From the NCBI GenBank assembly GCA_036346205.1, contig JARFJB010001987.1, forward strand, positions 3,259,001 through 3,323,000: a stretch of 64,000 bases of DNA. The letters are read 5' to 3'. Within the stretch, counting starts at the first letter, position 1. The number at the start of each line of letters is the position of its first letter. The stretch is from Vesta saturnalis. Its lineage: Eukaryota > Arthropoda > Insecta > Coleoptera > Lampyridae. The notes under the pieces are model-generated. The model ran no database searches and was not told the DNA's origin. It saw only the letters and a program-made list of their open reading frames with translations. Shown here piece after piece: positions 32,816 through 44,559 of this stretch. Both the position numbers and the translations under genes were made by a program.

Positions 32816-33224
32816 AATCTATTATTTGTAGTAACTATTCCAACTAGTAGTTTACTCAATTTTCAACGTAGCAATAAAAATACTTTGGACAATTTTTATA
32901 TACGTTTATTATAATATGTCACGTGTATAACCTACTACGTCACATACAATTGGAAGGAGTTAATTAGCTCCACTAGTAACTCAGTCAAATGGTCCTGAGA
33001 CCACAGAGCACTCGGATAGCGTTGGTGTTTTTAAGCGTTGATAAAGCGTAAATAGATGGCTAGGTTAGTTAGAAAGCAACAATAAAAATTGTATACAGAA
33101 ACATAGGGAGAACAGATAAAAAACAGGCGCCATAAGCTTTAAAGGAAGAAAAAATAAATGATTATTTCTTGAAAGGGAGACCCTGTACAGCTTGAACCAG
33201 GGAATCAACAGGAATAGCAAATAT
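32816..33224. other. No recognised features
   Basis: AT-rich with no element end identified. Confidence 0.4.
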
Positions 33225-33381
33225 ATAGATAGATATATATTTTATTCATGTATAACATAAAATATACACGATCGTCTAAGTATATATAGCAATATTAGGA
33301 AACATTATAAAGAACAAATACATACACGTGACTACCAAAAACAAACAAACCAGTAATAGTCATAATTTCAGGTTTCGTTAT

Positions 33382-34740
33382 TTATGGATTGTGAGGCAGT
33401 GAAATATTCTTTGACAGTGTAAAAGCAATGTTCTTGAAGTACTTTTTTTTTATATTTATCTTAAACGATCTTAAGGAAATGCCTTTGATTTTGTAAGAGT
33501 CTGGTAAAATGTTGAACATTTTTATCGCCAAAAATTTGTACGACTCTGCTGACTTTTTATGTCTGCACATGGGCAAGCGAAGATGATTTCGATGTCTGGT
33601 GTCGTATTTATGTATGCCTGTCTGATGAGTGGCGTTGCCTGACGAAGACATTTTCTTAACTAGTATTAGGCATTCTAGAACAACTGGGTAAAAGTAATAT
33701 TTCTAATTTTTTAAATAGTGGTTTTCAGTGCTCATTGTACCGACTGGATGTCATTATTCGAATGACCTTTTTTTGGATTTTAAATAATTTTTGAACCACA
33801 GTCCTGTTACCCCAGGGTACAATTCCATACGTAATTACGCTATGGAATAACGAAACGTAAGCTGCTCTTAGGCAGGCGCTGCCTATACTCAATTTCAACT
33901 GTCGTATTGCATAAAAGACTATTGAGAGGCGAGAGCATAAATCGTTGATATGAATAGAAAAGTTCGGTCTACATTTAAAGTGAACTCCTAAGTACTTAAC
34001 CCAATTATTTGAGCTTGACGTTATTTCAAATGTTAAATTCTTAGTTTCGATTTTGTTTAGAGTTAGGAGGTTGCAACTGAACCAATCGTTTACAACGTCT
34101 TCGGAGCTACCTAAAATAGGTTTTATTTCTGTGGGTGCAGTGCCAGTATTTATTAGAGCCAAAGCGTCCGCGTAGCAAATGTGTGTTATTTGCTTATCTA
34201 TTTGGATTGTAAGGTTATTACAGTAAATAATAAAGAGAAGCGGACCCAATACTGAGCCTTGTGGGACACCATAGGTTGCTTCATGTTTTTAGGTTAATAA
34301 TTTGACCGCGATTTTCTAAATAAGACTCTATGAGCTGTAGTGGTGCGCCTCTTACTCTGTATCTCTCAAGTTTTTGAATAAGGATATTATGATGGACAGT
34401 ATCAAATGTCCTAGTGAAATCATAAAACCTTTCACAACTTGAATTGTGGTTTTCGAAGGCGTCGAGAACCGTTTCATATAATTTATGCAAGGCTGTTATC
34501 GTCGATTTACCTTGTTATGTTGGGAAAAGTAAATTGTTCTTTTCAAAAAAGTCTACTAGCCTGCTTTTAAGTACCATTTCAAACACTTTTCCTATAACCG
34601 ATATTATAGATATCGGTCTAAAGCTGTCGAGAGAATCAACATCTCTTTTTTTATAAATATGAACGACCTTCGATATTTTGAATACGTCTGGGAAAACGCT
34701 GTTTGCTAGGCAGATGTTAATAAATTTAGCGATATATCCT
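33382..34740 (-). pseudogene. RT and C-terminal domain of the CR1/jockey-like ORF2
   Basis: From 34740 leftwards: NICLANSVFPDVFKISKV, FRPISIISVIGKVFE, GKSTITALHKLYETVLDA, FYDFTRTFDTVHH (first catalytic Asp), MGPLLFIIYCNNL, then CYADALALI, where the second Asp of YADD is Ala. Then VKYLGV, VITYGIVPWGNRT and a C-terminal block HKYDTRHRNHL...FNILPDSYK. Frame breaks lie near 34510, 34270 and 33690. It is inactive as read. Confidence 0.85.
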
Positions 34741-35727
34741 TATCAATTATAAAGCAGAGAGTCTTACTTGCTTTTAATTCTCTAACACCCGACCATATTT
34801 CCAGAATTACAAGACATAACTTAATGAAAAGGATTCATAAATGTTTAGAAGTAGATGGTGCTAATTTTGAACACTTATAAAACTTTATTTGTTTAAAATT
34901 ACATTTAGTTATTTTTGTTTGTAAGTTATCTAATTAAATTAATACAAAGTACCTAGTCAACGTTTTTAATGATATCCACAATTAATAATCCTTTCAGGCT
35001 AACGGTTACTTTTCAGAATTAATAACTTATGAAAAAATAACAAAATATCACCTTAAATAATGGAAATCATGGCCTACCCTTTACTAATGTTGAATTAATT
35101 GTTGTTATGTTTTAACTAAGATAATGAAATATCTCAAAAGTGGTTGGATTGAGGTATAGGGAATACTGATACTAAACGAATTGGCTTAAAAAAATACAGC
35201 GGAAAATGTAATAAAATACAGGGTGTTCTATTTAAAGTAAGCAACTTATAAATAATTTAAATTGTGCATGTTAGCGGCTAAGTTTAAAACACCCTGTATG
35301 AAATATCAATAAGATGGATATATGGAGTTAACGGGCAAGCGCTTGTTCTTTATTGGTTACAATGTCACGACACTAGCTTCATTATTAATGGAGATATCGT
35401 TATTCAATGTGGACTAGGATTTTTTCAAAATTTAAAAAAAAATCGAAATATCTCGAAAATACTTCATTTTTGTTATAAGGTCATTGTGCACAAATTTTAT
35501 GTAGAATTTCATGTAGAATTCGAAAATAAAATAAAAAATATTAGGTTCCGTTTAAAATAACAAAGTTGACGTCTACTTCCGGTATAACCGGAAGTGCTAT
35601 ATTCAGGACAATATATTTGAACTCAGCGTCATCCAAAACCTACAGCTTCGTAATTTCAGATTTTTAACATAACTGTATCCGCCATTACTTTTAATCAAAG
35701 CTCTTCGCGCCACACCCAGTATATCCT
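34741..35727 (+). mobile_element. Mariner debris inserted in the CR1/jockey-like element
   Basis: The left part (to 34880) encodes the C-terminus of a DD41D-type transposase, ending IHKCLEVDGANFEHL and TAA. A right terminal repeat follows, ending ACACCCTGTA at 35298. Terminus-like motifs facing each other at 35217 and 35298 frame an 82-bp piece. A second end-like sequence (CACACCCAGTA, to about 35721) closes the insertion. TATATCCT occurs at both outer borders (34733-34740 and 35720-35727). Probably two nested, truncated mariners. Confidence 0.6.
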
Positions 35728-35777
35728 GCCATCAAATTAGGGTTGCTTAACTCCCAATCTATTTATTTTATTTTTGT

Positions 35778-36530
35778 TTAAAAAGCCTCAATATACTTTG
35801 TCATTGGGCGACAATTATTAATATTTTTTGTTAATTTTGTACCACTTACCGAAAATAAAATACCTTTGTGGTCTGAAACATGCCGTTCGAGGGTTTGTGA
35901 AGGAAATACTACAGCATTATTTGTACCTAGGTTGTCTACTCTAGTGCTACTTATTTTTGTAACTCTTGTGTCCGAAAATATTTGTTCATCCATATTGTGT
36001 GAGAGAAATACATTTCTGCAATTCTGAGCTTCGTTGGTATTGGTTTTAAAATTATAATTAAAATCACCAACAACTATTATGGCGCTAGATTTTAAAGATT
36101 TTTCAGTTAATATCCTATCTAGATTTGTCAAATAGTTATCACTGTTTTCGAGAGGAGGTCTATAGGTACACACAAGTCTAATGCCACTATTAAGATCGCA
36201 ACATGCAAATTCTGCGTCGATTTCAGTGCAAAAGTCTTTTACACAAACTCCTTAAGCTTTAATTAGGATTTTGCTTAGATACAGATACCTCCAATAATAT
36301 GATTCTACCTCACGTAATAGGAAATGAGACATGTAATCACCAAGTTAATAGAATTTAGTTCAAGTTTATTTAACTAGACTTCCACCAAAAGCAGGGCATT
36401 AATGCTATTTTTACTAAGAAATAGTTCTAGAACGTTACATTTATTGCGAATGCTTTGTATATTTATATAGAGTAGGCGTAAGAAATCATTATTTGTTTTG
36501 CTTGTCTCATGGGTACCATCTATTGAGCTT
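35778..36530 (-). pseudogene. AP-type endonuclease domain of the CR1/jockey-like ORF2
   Basis: Begins LLYINIQSIRNKCNVLELFL (about 36470-36410), the N-terminal endonuclease motif. It continues through stops to VCTYRPPLENSDNYL and VVGDFNYNF (about 36080). It ends in DHKGILFS and RPMTKYIEAF. The catalytic Asp-His pair (SDHKG) is present in the 131-codon frame 35778-36173. This nuclease would nick the target for RT priming. Confidence 0.85.
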
Positions 36531-36822
36531 AGTCTAAAAAAGATTGGTTTGAAATCGATGATGAACTAGTGTGTTTAGATTGATTATCTAATTTTTCATA
36601 CTTACGCAAAGTTTGAGTCGTTGTATGATCTTGGTCGCCATTAGTGTTACTGACTTCACCTTTGACGTCATTGGATTCGTTATTTAGTTCAACGTCTTTC
36701 TTCGATAATGGGTTAGTGATTGTTACAGAATTCTTAGATCTACGCTCTGCTGAAGTTGGTACGGTAGTGCCTTGGTATTTTAAGGTCCCATTGCATTCAC
36801 TGTAGGTGTCAATAAACTTCAC
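36529..36822 (-). pseudogene. Frame upstream of the endonuclease (ORF1 tail or ORF2 leader)
   Basis: 97 codons, Ser/Thr/Asn-rich and low in complexity, directly preceding the endonuclease. Family not recognised. Its place suits the 3' part of ORF1 or the ORF2 N-terminus. Confidence 0.45.
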
Positions 36823-36830
36823 AATTAATG

Positions 36831-37081
36831 ACCGAATGTTATCGTAAATTTATTATAAGTTTTTGTTATGAACGAATAAGGTAAATATGTAATTAAAAAT
36901 TAGTATTAGTTTTATTAATCCTAATTAATAAATAAAAAGTTTACCTCGAGTAGGATTTGAACCTACGACCTGTACTTTGCTGGAGTACCGTGCTAACCAA
37001 CTGCGCCATCAAGGTTCAAGCCCCAATCCATGTAAATTTTTGTCTTTATGTATGTATAACTGATGTCAATTCTAATTAATT
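36831..37081 (-). repeat. Single unit of a tRNA-bearing repeat
   Basis: Matches the repeat of about 327 bp found in tandem at 54990-56130, including TTATTATAAGTTTTTGTTATG, GGTAAATATGTAATTAAAAAT and the tRNA-like core. It separates two unrelated endonuclease fragments. Confidence 0.75.
36944..37014 (-). tRNA. tRNA-like sequence (Ala AGC-like), probably not a functional gene
   Basis: On the minus strand a 71-nt cloverleaf can be drawn. Acceptor CCTTGA pairs with TCGAGG, the anticodon stem is GTACT/AGTAC and the T stem is GTAGG/CCTAC. Box A (TGGCGCAGTTGG) and box B (GGTTCAAATCC) fit polymerase III promoters. The loop CCAGCAA would give anticodon AGC, but position 33 is C rather than U. This and its place in a dispersed repeat suggest a tRNA-derived element. 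Confidence 0.55.
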
Positions 37082-37084
37082 AGG

Positions 37085-37199
37085 AAAGGTGAACATTATT
37101 TATAAATAATTCAAAATCTCCTTCAGGTGAGCGATAAATTACGACGATGCTGTTGCTGGATGAAGAAATTACTGCTAATTCACAGTGCATTTCAGAAAG
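37085..37199 (-). pseudogene. Endonuclease fragment of another non-LTR element
   Basis: A minus-strand frame reads CELAVISSSSNSIVVIYRSP then EGDFELFINN. This matches the central block (IVVIYRSP, E..F) of AP-type endonucleases in CR1/jockey-like elements. Only about 40 codons remain. Confidence 0.6.
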
Positions 37200-37860
37200 G
37201 TTTTATTATATGGTTTAAACAGCTAAAACTAAAACGCCACGCGAATAAAACGCACCTCTGATGATTGGAATTTAATAAGTAACTTTTTAGAAATTAATTC
37301 ACTTGCACTAACAGTATTAATTTTTTGTGCCGTAACAAAAAATATGATCGTTATAAATTTCTAGGTCAATACAGGGCAGTCCAAACCTCGGTATCGAACG
37401 TAAGCTCCTTCTCGCGTAAAAGTTTTTTTATTACAATCTCTTAATTTACAAAAAAGAACTCGTTTCGGCATCGTGATCTTCGCCGCTTCGGAGTTAGATC
37501 TGTCACTGCTTGCATACAGATAATACGAAGAAGCGGTTAAACGGTTATCAGTAGAGGAACCACAGCCTAGCAGCAAGCAGGCGTCGCCGGAATACTGCAG
37601 GAGCGAAGAACGTAAATAAAGAAGCATCCACCGCCACCTCCAAATACAGGATCGACGTCGGGTAAGACAAGAGTTACCGTTTAATAAAAAATATTTTTTA
37701 ATTAATTTTAATTTGTTGTTTTATTTTAACACTTGTTTTCCTCCTTTCTCCAAGTCTTTATTCCTCGGGTTGTGAGATTGCACCTCGGCGGAGATTCGGC
37801 CTTCTGTAAAACAATTCCTTTTCTTCTTAAATTTTAAAAACGCGATTAACAACAACCGCG
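37200..37860. other. Unassigned; may hold the 5' leader of the family A element
   Basis: A minus-strand 88-codon frame (37361-37627) is unrecognised. The GC content rises towards 37860, where the family A ORF1 begins. Confidence 0.4.
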
Positions 37861-38160
37861 ATGGATAATAACAGTCGCCACCGTGCTACCGTAATGGTTG
37901 TATTCCTAACCCCCGACGCCGCCCATCCACCTACGCCTACACTCACAACACACACATACGCACACACCCTCGCCTCTCCACCAACATTCTCACGTACACT
38001 CTCCCAATCAAACGTCTCGTCCATTTGTACCTCATCCAGACACTCCTACATCTCGACACGCTCCTCCGACTCCACAAAACCACACAAACCCGCATACATA
38101 CACAAACCCGCACACTCACATAAACCCGCACACTCACATAAACCCGCACAAGCACAATAA
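37861..38160 (+). pseudogene. ORF1 N-terminal part of family A, with a minisatellite
   Basis: A 99-codon Pro/Thr/Ser-rich frame beginning MDNNSRHRATVMVVF. Its end is a short tandem repeat of about 14-17 bp encoding HKPAHS-type units (38086-38155), followed by TAA. It is probably the disordered N-terminus of a Gag-like nucleic-acid-binding protein. Confidence 0.5.
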
Positions 38161-38367
38161 CCTACCCACACCTTCACAGCCACCTGTATCTGCCGTGATT
38201 CCTACACCCGCTTCCCCTAATCCTAATTCCACCCGCTCTCAATCCTTTAATCCCTAAATCCATATCCACACAAAAATCCCTATTCACATCCCTTAAAATC
38301 CTAAACCTTCCTTGGTTAAACTTAACGTTTAACCATAACCACACCTGTCGTAGAGACCTCCTTTCCC

Positions 38368-39450
38368 TTGCCGGATGGTACACAGTTTAGGCTGCGGCAC
38401 CATTTCGGTGATACCTCCGTCACCCTTACTCAACTATCCGGTCCCCATCCTTACAACACCACTCCTAGAGCGCCCTCCTTTTCCAACGTGATTCGTTACG
38501 TAGATAAGGACATTCTAGAACCCGAGGTCCTCGGCGCGATCGATCCTCCAAACGTGAAGAAGTCCGTTCGCATCACCTCCAAGGCGACCAACACCCCACA
38601 TCCCTTATCCGTGTCATTACCTCTTCCCAAATCACCCTCGAGTACCTCCTCGCAAGCGGTATCAGGCGTACCGCAAGGTTCTTCCTTAGCCCCGAACCTC
38701 CATATTAACTTCGTATTCTACATTGCCGAAGTCACACAACCCGGAGTAGTCGTTGCGCAGTTTGCGGATGACACCGCCTCCTGGACGGTTAATCCGAACA
38801 GCGAAACGGCCTCCCGCCTCATATCCAAACCCTTCGAAACTTCTCCAACTGGGCGAACCGATCAATCCCACCAAAACCCAAACAATCCTCTTCCGACATC
38901 CTAATTACACCAAAGATAAGTTCTCAAAACTTTCCTCCAGAGACGTTTCCCTCACCCTAAACCAAGAAAGACACCCACTCTAACAGGAAGTCACCTACCT
39001 AGGAATCCTCTTTACTAGAACCCTCAATTGGCTCCCCGATATATAAAAAACACTTAATAGGATAAGAAACTGCGCAAACCTACTGTGCGCCGGGGTAGAA
39101 TCAGAGGTTACCACCCCAAAACACTACAACACATCTACAAAACATATATTCGCCCTGTTATGGATTTCTGAGCACCCATATACACGAACATAAACCCCAA
39201 TCACCTTTCATCTATTGCTTCCTGTGAACGCCGAATACTCAGACGCATACACAGGTTACGTCTCAGGTACCCTAGCGACCTCACAACACAACACGCAAAC
39301 ATGCCAACCATCATACACAGAATCCAAACACTACAGAAAAACTTTGCACATAAAAGATTCTTCGGCGACACTATCCCTACCAAAGATATCCTTGCCACAC
39401 CCTACAACTACCGTTTTCCCCAATTCCCATGAAGGAAACCTAAAATAAAA
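38368..39450 (+). pseudogene. Chimeric ORF1/RT and downstream ORF2 of family A
   Basis: The open frame 38368-38904 starts with Gag-like sequence (MPDGTQFRLRHHFGDTSVTL; VIRYVDKDI). It crosses a deletion point into RT blocks SGVPQGSSLAP and VVVAQFADDTASW, where the catalytic FADD is intact. Then, with frameshifts, come QTILFRHPNY, LNWLPD and the C-terminal part to about 39450. The same region is better preserved in copy B (50842-52004). It cannot make a complete RT. Confidence 0.75.
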
Positions 39451-39812
39451 TTCAAGCATCCCCAAGATCCTTACACAACTCCTTGACGACCTCCTCGAGG
39501 AGATATAAGATTCCCTAGACTACATCCCATATGCCTTCCGCATCCCCCCGTCTGTTCGATGACGACCCAGCAAGAAACCGAACCAGAATCTAATAACCAC
39601 ACTAAGCAGGCTACACCACACTAAACAACATACAGACAATACAATTAACGCATTACTAAATATTAAATAAATAAATCTTTTTCTTTTATTTACACCTCAT
39701 TTACATCTCATGATTGTAAACTATACAATAACACAAAATATCGCAACACCAACAAACATGGATTGATCAGTGCTGAAGAAGAGAAGGACTCCTGAACAGT
39801 CTACGAATAAGG

Positions 39813-39814
<2 letters not shown>

Positions 39815-39906
<92 letters not shown>
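39815..39906 (+). repeat. (CA)n followed by (TA)n
   Basis: About 40 bp CA then 52 bp TA, directly at the 3' end of family A. Confidence 0.95.
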
Positions 39907-39908
<2 letters not shown>

Positions 39909-39924
39909 TCAATATCACAACAAT

Positions 39925-40240
39925 TTTGTCTAATTTTTAGAAAGTAAGCTGGATGGGTCCAAAAACAGCAATTAATAGATGAATCAATTAAAAATTCTTT
40001 AACAATATTTTTTGAAATTTTAAATAAATTCGAAATTTCTTTTAATTTAATTATAATAGGAGTAATTCTAGTTAATATACAAGAATCTTCATATGAAATT
40101 GTTCTGTAACCTTTAAGCATTTTTATGCTTAATAATCGTTGGATTCTAATTTTAAAATGTTTTCCTTGTTTATTAGTGCATCTTCCCATATTACAATTCA
40201 AATCAAATATTGTCACGAGTGCGGAAATTTTAAGCAAATT
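39925..40240 (-). pseudogene. C-terminal RT-linked fragment of another non-LTR element
   Basis: A minus-strand frame reads IRIQRLLSIKMLKGYRTISY, then SCILTRITPIIIKLKE. This is the QR..LIR....YRT.S.E....LAG..PI.L..E block found after the RT in R1/jockey-type elements. The frame runs into the TA tract. The rest of the element is not seen. Confidence 0.6.
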
Positions 40241-40245
40241 ATTTT

Positions 40246-41570
40246 AGATAATTTTCTCTCGTCTCATTCTCCGAAATCTTGTTTTTAAAAGGCAAAAGAT
40301 TTAAAAGGCTTTGTTGCTATTTGAAGATGTTACAGTTTTTTTTTTTATTACGCGTTAAAAGTTCGTTTTAGAAATCTTCATAAGTTGAAAAGGTAAATTG
40401 TTTTTTTAAAATTAGATTGACGTATTTTTTGGTATTGATATTATAAGGCTTTATATTGTATTTCGGATTAGTATCTCTCGCATTGAATTTAAAATGGATT
40501 TCTTTGTTAGAAGCAATTAAATTAAAACCGTAAATACCATGTAAATTATCCCAACGATTAAAATTAAAAACGCAATTTGCTATTGAATGTAATTACAATA
40601 GTTTCGAAACAAACAAGATATAAATTTCTAAGTTGTTTTCGTATTAAGTTTCTGTTAACATCCATTTAGGGACGGTGCCAGAAATCTTTCGTGGTAAAGC
40701 ATGCAGATTTATGTTTAGTTAAAAATTATCATTACAAAAAAGGCAATATTTATCTGACTACAATAGGGCCTAAGTAAAAGTTAAGTGCATCTGTACCGCA
40801 AGTGAAGTAAGCCGTTAGCTACTTGAAAATCTTTCAATGCAGTTTCTATGTGTAAGCGCGGGATTAAGACAATAAATGACGTAATTTCTCTCGAACTTTA
40901 CATGGTTTATAGTGGTCATCTAGAGCTGCTTATCGTTTCCGAAATTAGAACAGTATTTTCCACTAAGTGCTTCCTGATTTACGGAGTTTTAATCCCTTTT
41001 GCGGATTTCATAAATTGTTTATTATAGAGTATTGTGATTTACGTGCTTCTACAAACAGCCTTTAATAGACCAAGTCTCACTGTACATAAATTTGTAAATA
41101 GTAATTTTAAAGCATAAATAGACTTGAAAATAAAGCTACCATGTTAAGTTCATAGTGTGTAAATAATACCGCGCGTAAAAGCTTTGCTGTGCATAACGTC
41201 TAATACAGTCAATTACGAATCCAACATTAACGAGTTTGCTATTTGGTAGTACTTACATTTTGTTCTCGTTATAAGCCACTAGGAGCTTTCCTGTAGAGAA
41301 CCTCGCTGAGGTGATTGTGTTTATTTTACAATTGTTTGCATTTTATTGAAATTATTCTGCTATAAAGCAGAAAACGTAATCGTCTTTGGTTGAAGTGTTA
41401 GTCCATTTTTTTACGCAAAGGTTTTGAATTTAGCAGTGTTTAGGTAGCATTCACTTCAAAATTTAAACTAAGGTAGAGGGCAAACTTGCAAATTGGACCG
41501 ATATAGAATACATTTATCTATCCTGAATTTTGAAGATAAAAATGTTACAAGTCTGAAATAAATACACTAT
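40246..41570. other. No recognised features
   Basis: AT-rich, with no open frame of note and no element ends identified. Confidence 0.4.
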
Positions 41571-41579
41571 CGGGCAAAG

Positions 41580-42005
41580 GTTGACGACTGATCATTACAC
41601 GTATAGGTAGCGCTAATGGATTCTTAAAAAATAGTTTACTTGTATTTGAGTCCAAGCACACAGTGGATTATCACGAAGATATGAACCCTGATCTTTTTCA
41701 AAAATATTTTGCACGAATTATAGCAAAAATATCACGAGGAGCTGTAATTGTTCTGGATAATGCAAGTTACCATGCCTGGCAAGTGGAATGCTTACCAACC
41801 ACTGTATGGAAAAAAGGAGACATTGCCAAATGGTTAACATCAAAAGAAATACAGTTTGAGGAAACTATACTCAAACGATAACTTTTAACTATATCAAATC
41901 GGCATAAGTAACTATTTATTAAGTATGTTATTGATGAACTTCGTGGTTCTCGCGGGATTACCGTACATAGATTATCATCACATCGCTGCGAACACATATC
42001 GCGTT
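41580..42005 (+). pseudogene. DDE_3 (IS630/Tc1-related) transposase fragment
   Basis: An open stretch reads GSANGFLKNSLLVFESK, then DYHEDMNPDLFQKYFARII, VIVLDNASYHAWQVE and KGDIAKWLTSKEIQF (41585-41881). After a frame break it reads YVIDELRGSRGITVHRLSSH (41920-41985). The VIVLDNASYH block holds the second catalytic Asp. This subgroup (DYH.EMN, LDNASYH, KGD..EWL) is widespread in arthropod genomes. The N-terminus, first Asp block and final catalytic residue are missing. Confidence 0.7.
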
Positions 42006-42009
42006 TGTT

Positions 42010-44555
42010 TCCAAGATCTACGTTTGTGACAATCTCAAACGTAGAGAAACTACACTTATAATTATTTAATATTAATCAAAACATCAGCATCTTGAAATAG
42101 CCACATTTAATAATTAATCTACAATTTGTTATACATTGAAATCCTAACCACGTCTGTGAGTTGTCTGATCTTCAGGCTTAAGTCGTCGAATTTCAAAGAG
42201 CTGTCTTTTGTTTGCCGTTTACCTGAACCGTCTTTAATTAACACAATATTTTTCAAGCGGCACATTTCCAGCATCTCCTTTTAAGCTAGCCCGGTTTGCT
42301 ACTGATCTCTGTTTGCCGCTTCCATGCAAGGAAAAACACTATTTCACGAATAACATGATTTATTACTCTCTGATATTCTGAGACGTACTTCAATTATGGA
42401 TTACTTTTTTGTGCCTCCGTCTGGCAACACTGGATTTCCCATCCTTAAAATCGTCCTAAAGCTCATTGTTTCTGGCCTAGGCCGGTAAAATTTCAAAATT
42501 CTTAGATTAGTACCACTGACATTCAATACATTAACATTTGCTGATAGCTTCATGTATATTAAAATCGTTTAACACGTGGATGTTTAAACTAGCCAACATA
42601 ACTTAAAAGATGATAGCGCCACCAAATAAATTTGTGTAAACGTTTTTAATGGTTTAACAGCGTCAGCATAAAAGATTGTATCACACACCAGAAAATATTT
42701 TTGCTGAGGCTTCGGCCGGAAATTACGCCCCCAGGATTGGAGATATGTGTATCCAATGCAAGCCGGGTAGGTACCACCACGATTAACATGGACTACTTAA
42801 TAAAATAACTTGAATCGAAGTAGATTCAAGCACCGACCTGTTAATCACCGCCGAAGAGTCCATTGCGATCGCGTGATAACGCGCACCACCTCGCACCGGG
42901 CAACCTAAAGTTTAATCCTGTACTGTCATTGATAGACACGTAAGTTGTAAAGTTATAAAATCTAACAATTTACACTCAAACACTACAGAACGTAAATAAC
43001 GCCGGGCTGAGTCTCCAGGAGTTATAACCTTACACTAACGCCAAGAGTGCCACGCAGGGTAGATCTCGAAGTCACTCGCAAACACACCGTACACTAACAC
43101 CCAGAGTGCCACGCAGGGGTAATCCCCCACGTCACTCACAAACACTTGAGGGTGAAGGTTTGTTACAGGGCTGTAAAGACCTACGACCTTTCTCTTAGTC
43201 CATCCGGTTAAGACAGGCCATAGCCTACGTCTTCTGAGTATTACTGAGACCCCGCTCGAAACAAATACATACAATACATACGACAAACACAATAACCCTA
43301 CACGGTGTCTTTAATCGCAGGAGAGTATACACGAAACCTGTTGCATAAATTTGTATTCTGAATAAACCAGCGCGAAACACCTAGTGTAAAAGCATTTGTA
43401 CATAAGCTAGGAAAATCCGTCGGAGAGTAAAGCATTAGATAATACGTAAATTATTCCATGTTTACCGGGATTAAATAATATAACTACGACCTGGTGTATA
43501 TTACGATTTACCTTAGTAAATTCATTTAGTATAGCATTTTAATATCCCGTATTTCGTTCTAATAAATTGTATATAATTAGATTTAGTATAGAAGTCCGTA
43601 ATTAATCCAGTTACATAAATAAATAACAAAATCAAACCGGTTATAATAAAATAAAGACAGTCCAGAGATCTTGCATTTGCATACGCGGATCTCGCGCGTG
43701 TATTACTTCCTGGGAGCGCGACATACCAGCTTCAACGCTCCAGAGTTACTGAAGAATATATAATTATGCCATGTGCATAAGCCGAGAACGATATTGATTT
43801 TCTCCGTCCGAGTTCGTTGCACTGGCGCCGTTAAACAAAACTGTATTAAAGCAACCGTACCAGCTTCTGTAAATACAGGACCGTAATATAAATATTACAT
43901 ACTAAATAAGGAGTAAGTTAAGATAATCCATATATTTATATTTCCAGAAACGATTACGTACCTAGAAAGCAACCCCCCAGGAGAGCGAGTAAGGAGCCGG
44001 AAAGACTAAATACATTTGTTAATTAATTATTTATTTATTGTAAAATTAGTTAATATACGTTTTAAAACGCTTTAAGAGATTTATTTAAGGTGACAGTGTT
44101 AAGTCTATCAAGTAATTAATACGAACCACACCCCGTTTATAATAAATTATAAACACGACTGAGCTAAGTCGAGGCAAAATAAAACCGCGTTGGGTTACAC
44201 ACCCAGAAGGCGCGCAAATTACAAATAGTAAAATATTAAAGAGCGCAAACAGAGGTTAATACAACTGGCCTCTTTCCTTGAAACTAACAAACTAAGTTTG
44301 GAACGATACATTATAACAATCCGGTGAAACAGTTGTATTCGCCTTAAATTTGGCATAAGTGATTACTTGCCAAACACATCTTTGGGTTGAATAATACAAT
44401 CATCAACTGGGTTTCCAGTTTCCTTGATAAAGGACGAATACGTGTCATAGTTGATGCTTTCTTTCTTTGGCATCAACGCGGCGCGCCACAGAGTATAGCG
44501 GTCTACATTTTTTTGGCTATACATAAATGATCTTATTTAATCAACTTGAAGAAGA
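42010..44555. other. Unassigned region with a GC-richer island
   Basis: No coding feature recognised. 42690-43320 is visibly GC-richer than its surroundings and includes a 59-bp tandem duplication. 43660-44260 has several CG-rich words (GGCGCCGTTAAAC at 43823) but no LTR pair could be found. Confidence 0.4.
43031..43148 (+). repeat. Tandem duplication of a 59-bp unit
   Basis: Units start at 43031 and 43090. Both have TACACTAAC, CCAGAGTGCCACGCAGGG (one mismatch) and GTCACTC.CAAACAC. Confidence 0.85.
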
Positions 44556-44559
44556 GAAA

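Larger units (their letters stand above)
33225..36840 (-). mobile_element. CR1/jockey-like non-LTR retrotransposon, split
   Basis: Minus-strand element. An upstream frame (36822-36529) is followed by an AP-type endonuclease (36530-35778), RT and C-terminal domain (34740-33382), then a 3' end near 33225 with AATAAA and a TATC-like tail. The segment between endonuclease and RT is replaced by mariner debris (34741-35727), and about 200 codons of linker and early RT are missing. Confidence 0.8.
37861..39906 (+). mobile_element. Non-LTR retrotransposon, family A, internally deleted
   Basis: ORF1 starts at 37861. Parts of ORF1 are fused to the RT near 38660, so the endonuclease and early RT are gone. 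The 3' UTR (39706-39814) matches that of a second copy at 51832-51936 (CATGATTGTAAAC, CGCAACACCAACA, CCTGAACAGT.TACGAATAAG). It ends in a (CA)n(TA)n tail. The 5' boundary is unknown. Confidence 0.75.

Noticed and set aside
42730..42790. GGGTAGGTACCACCAC, recalling a common insect repeat word
   Set aside because: The match is too short and the surrounding sequence does not support a known repeat family.
43660..44260. Possible LTR and primer-binding site (GGCGCCGTTAAAC at 43823)
   Set aside because: No second LTR, no polypurine tract and no pol sequence follow. The next element is a jockey LINE.
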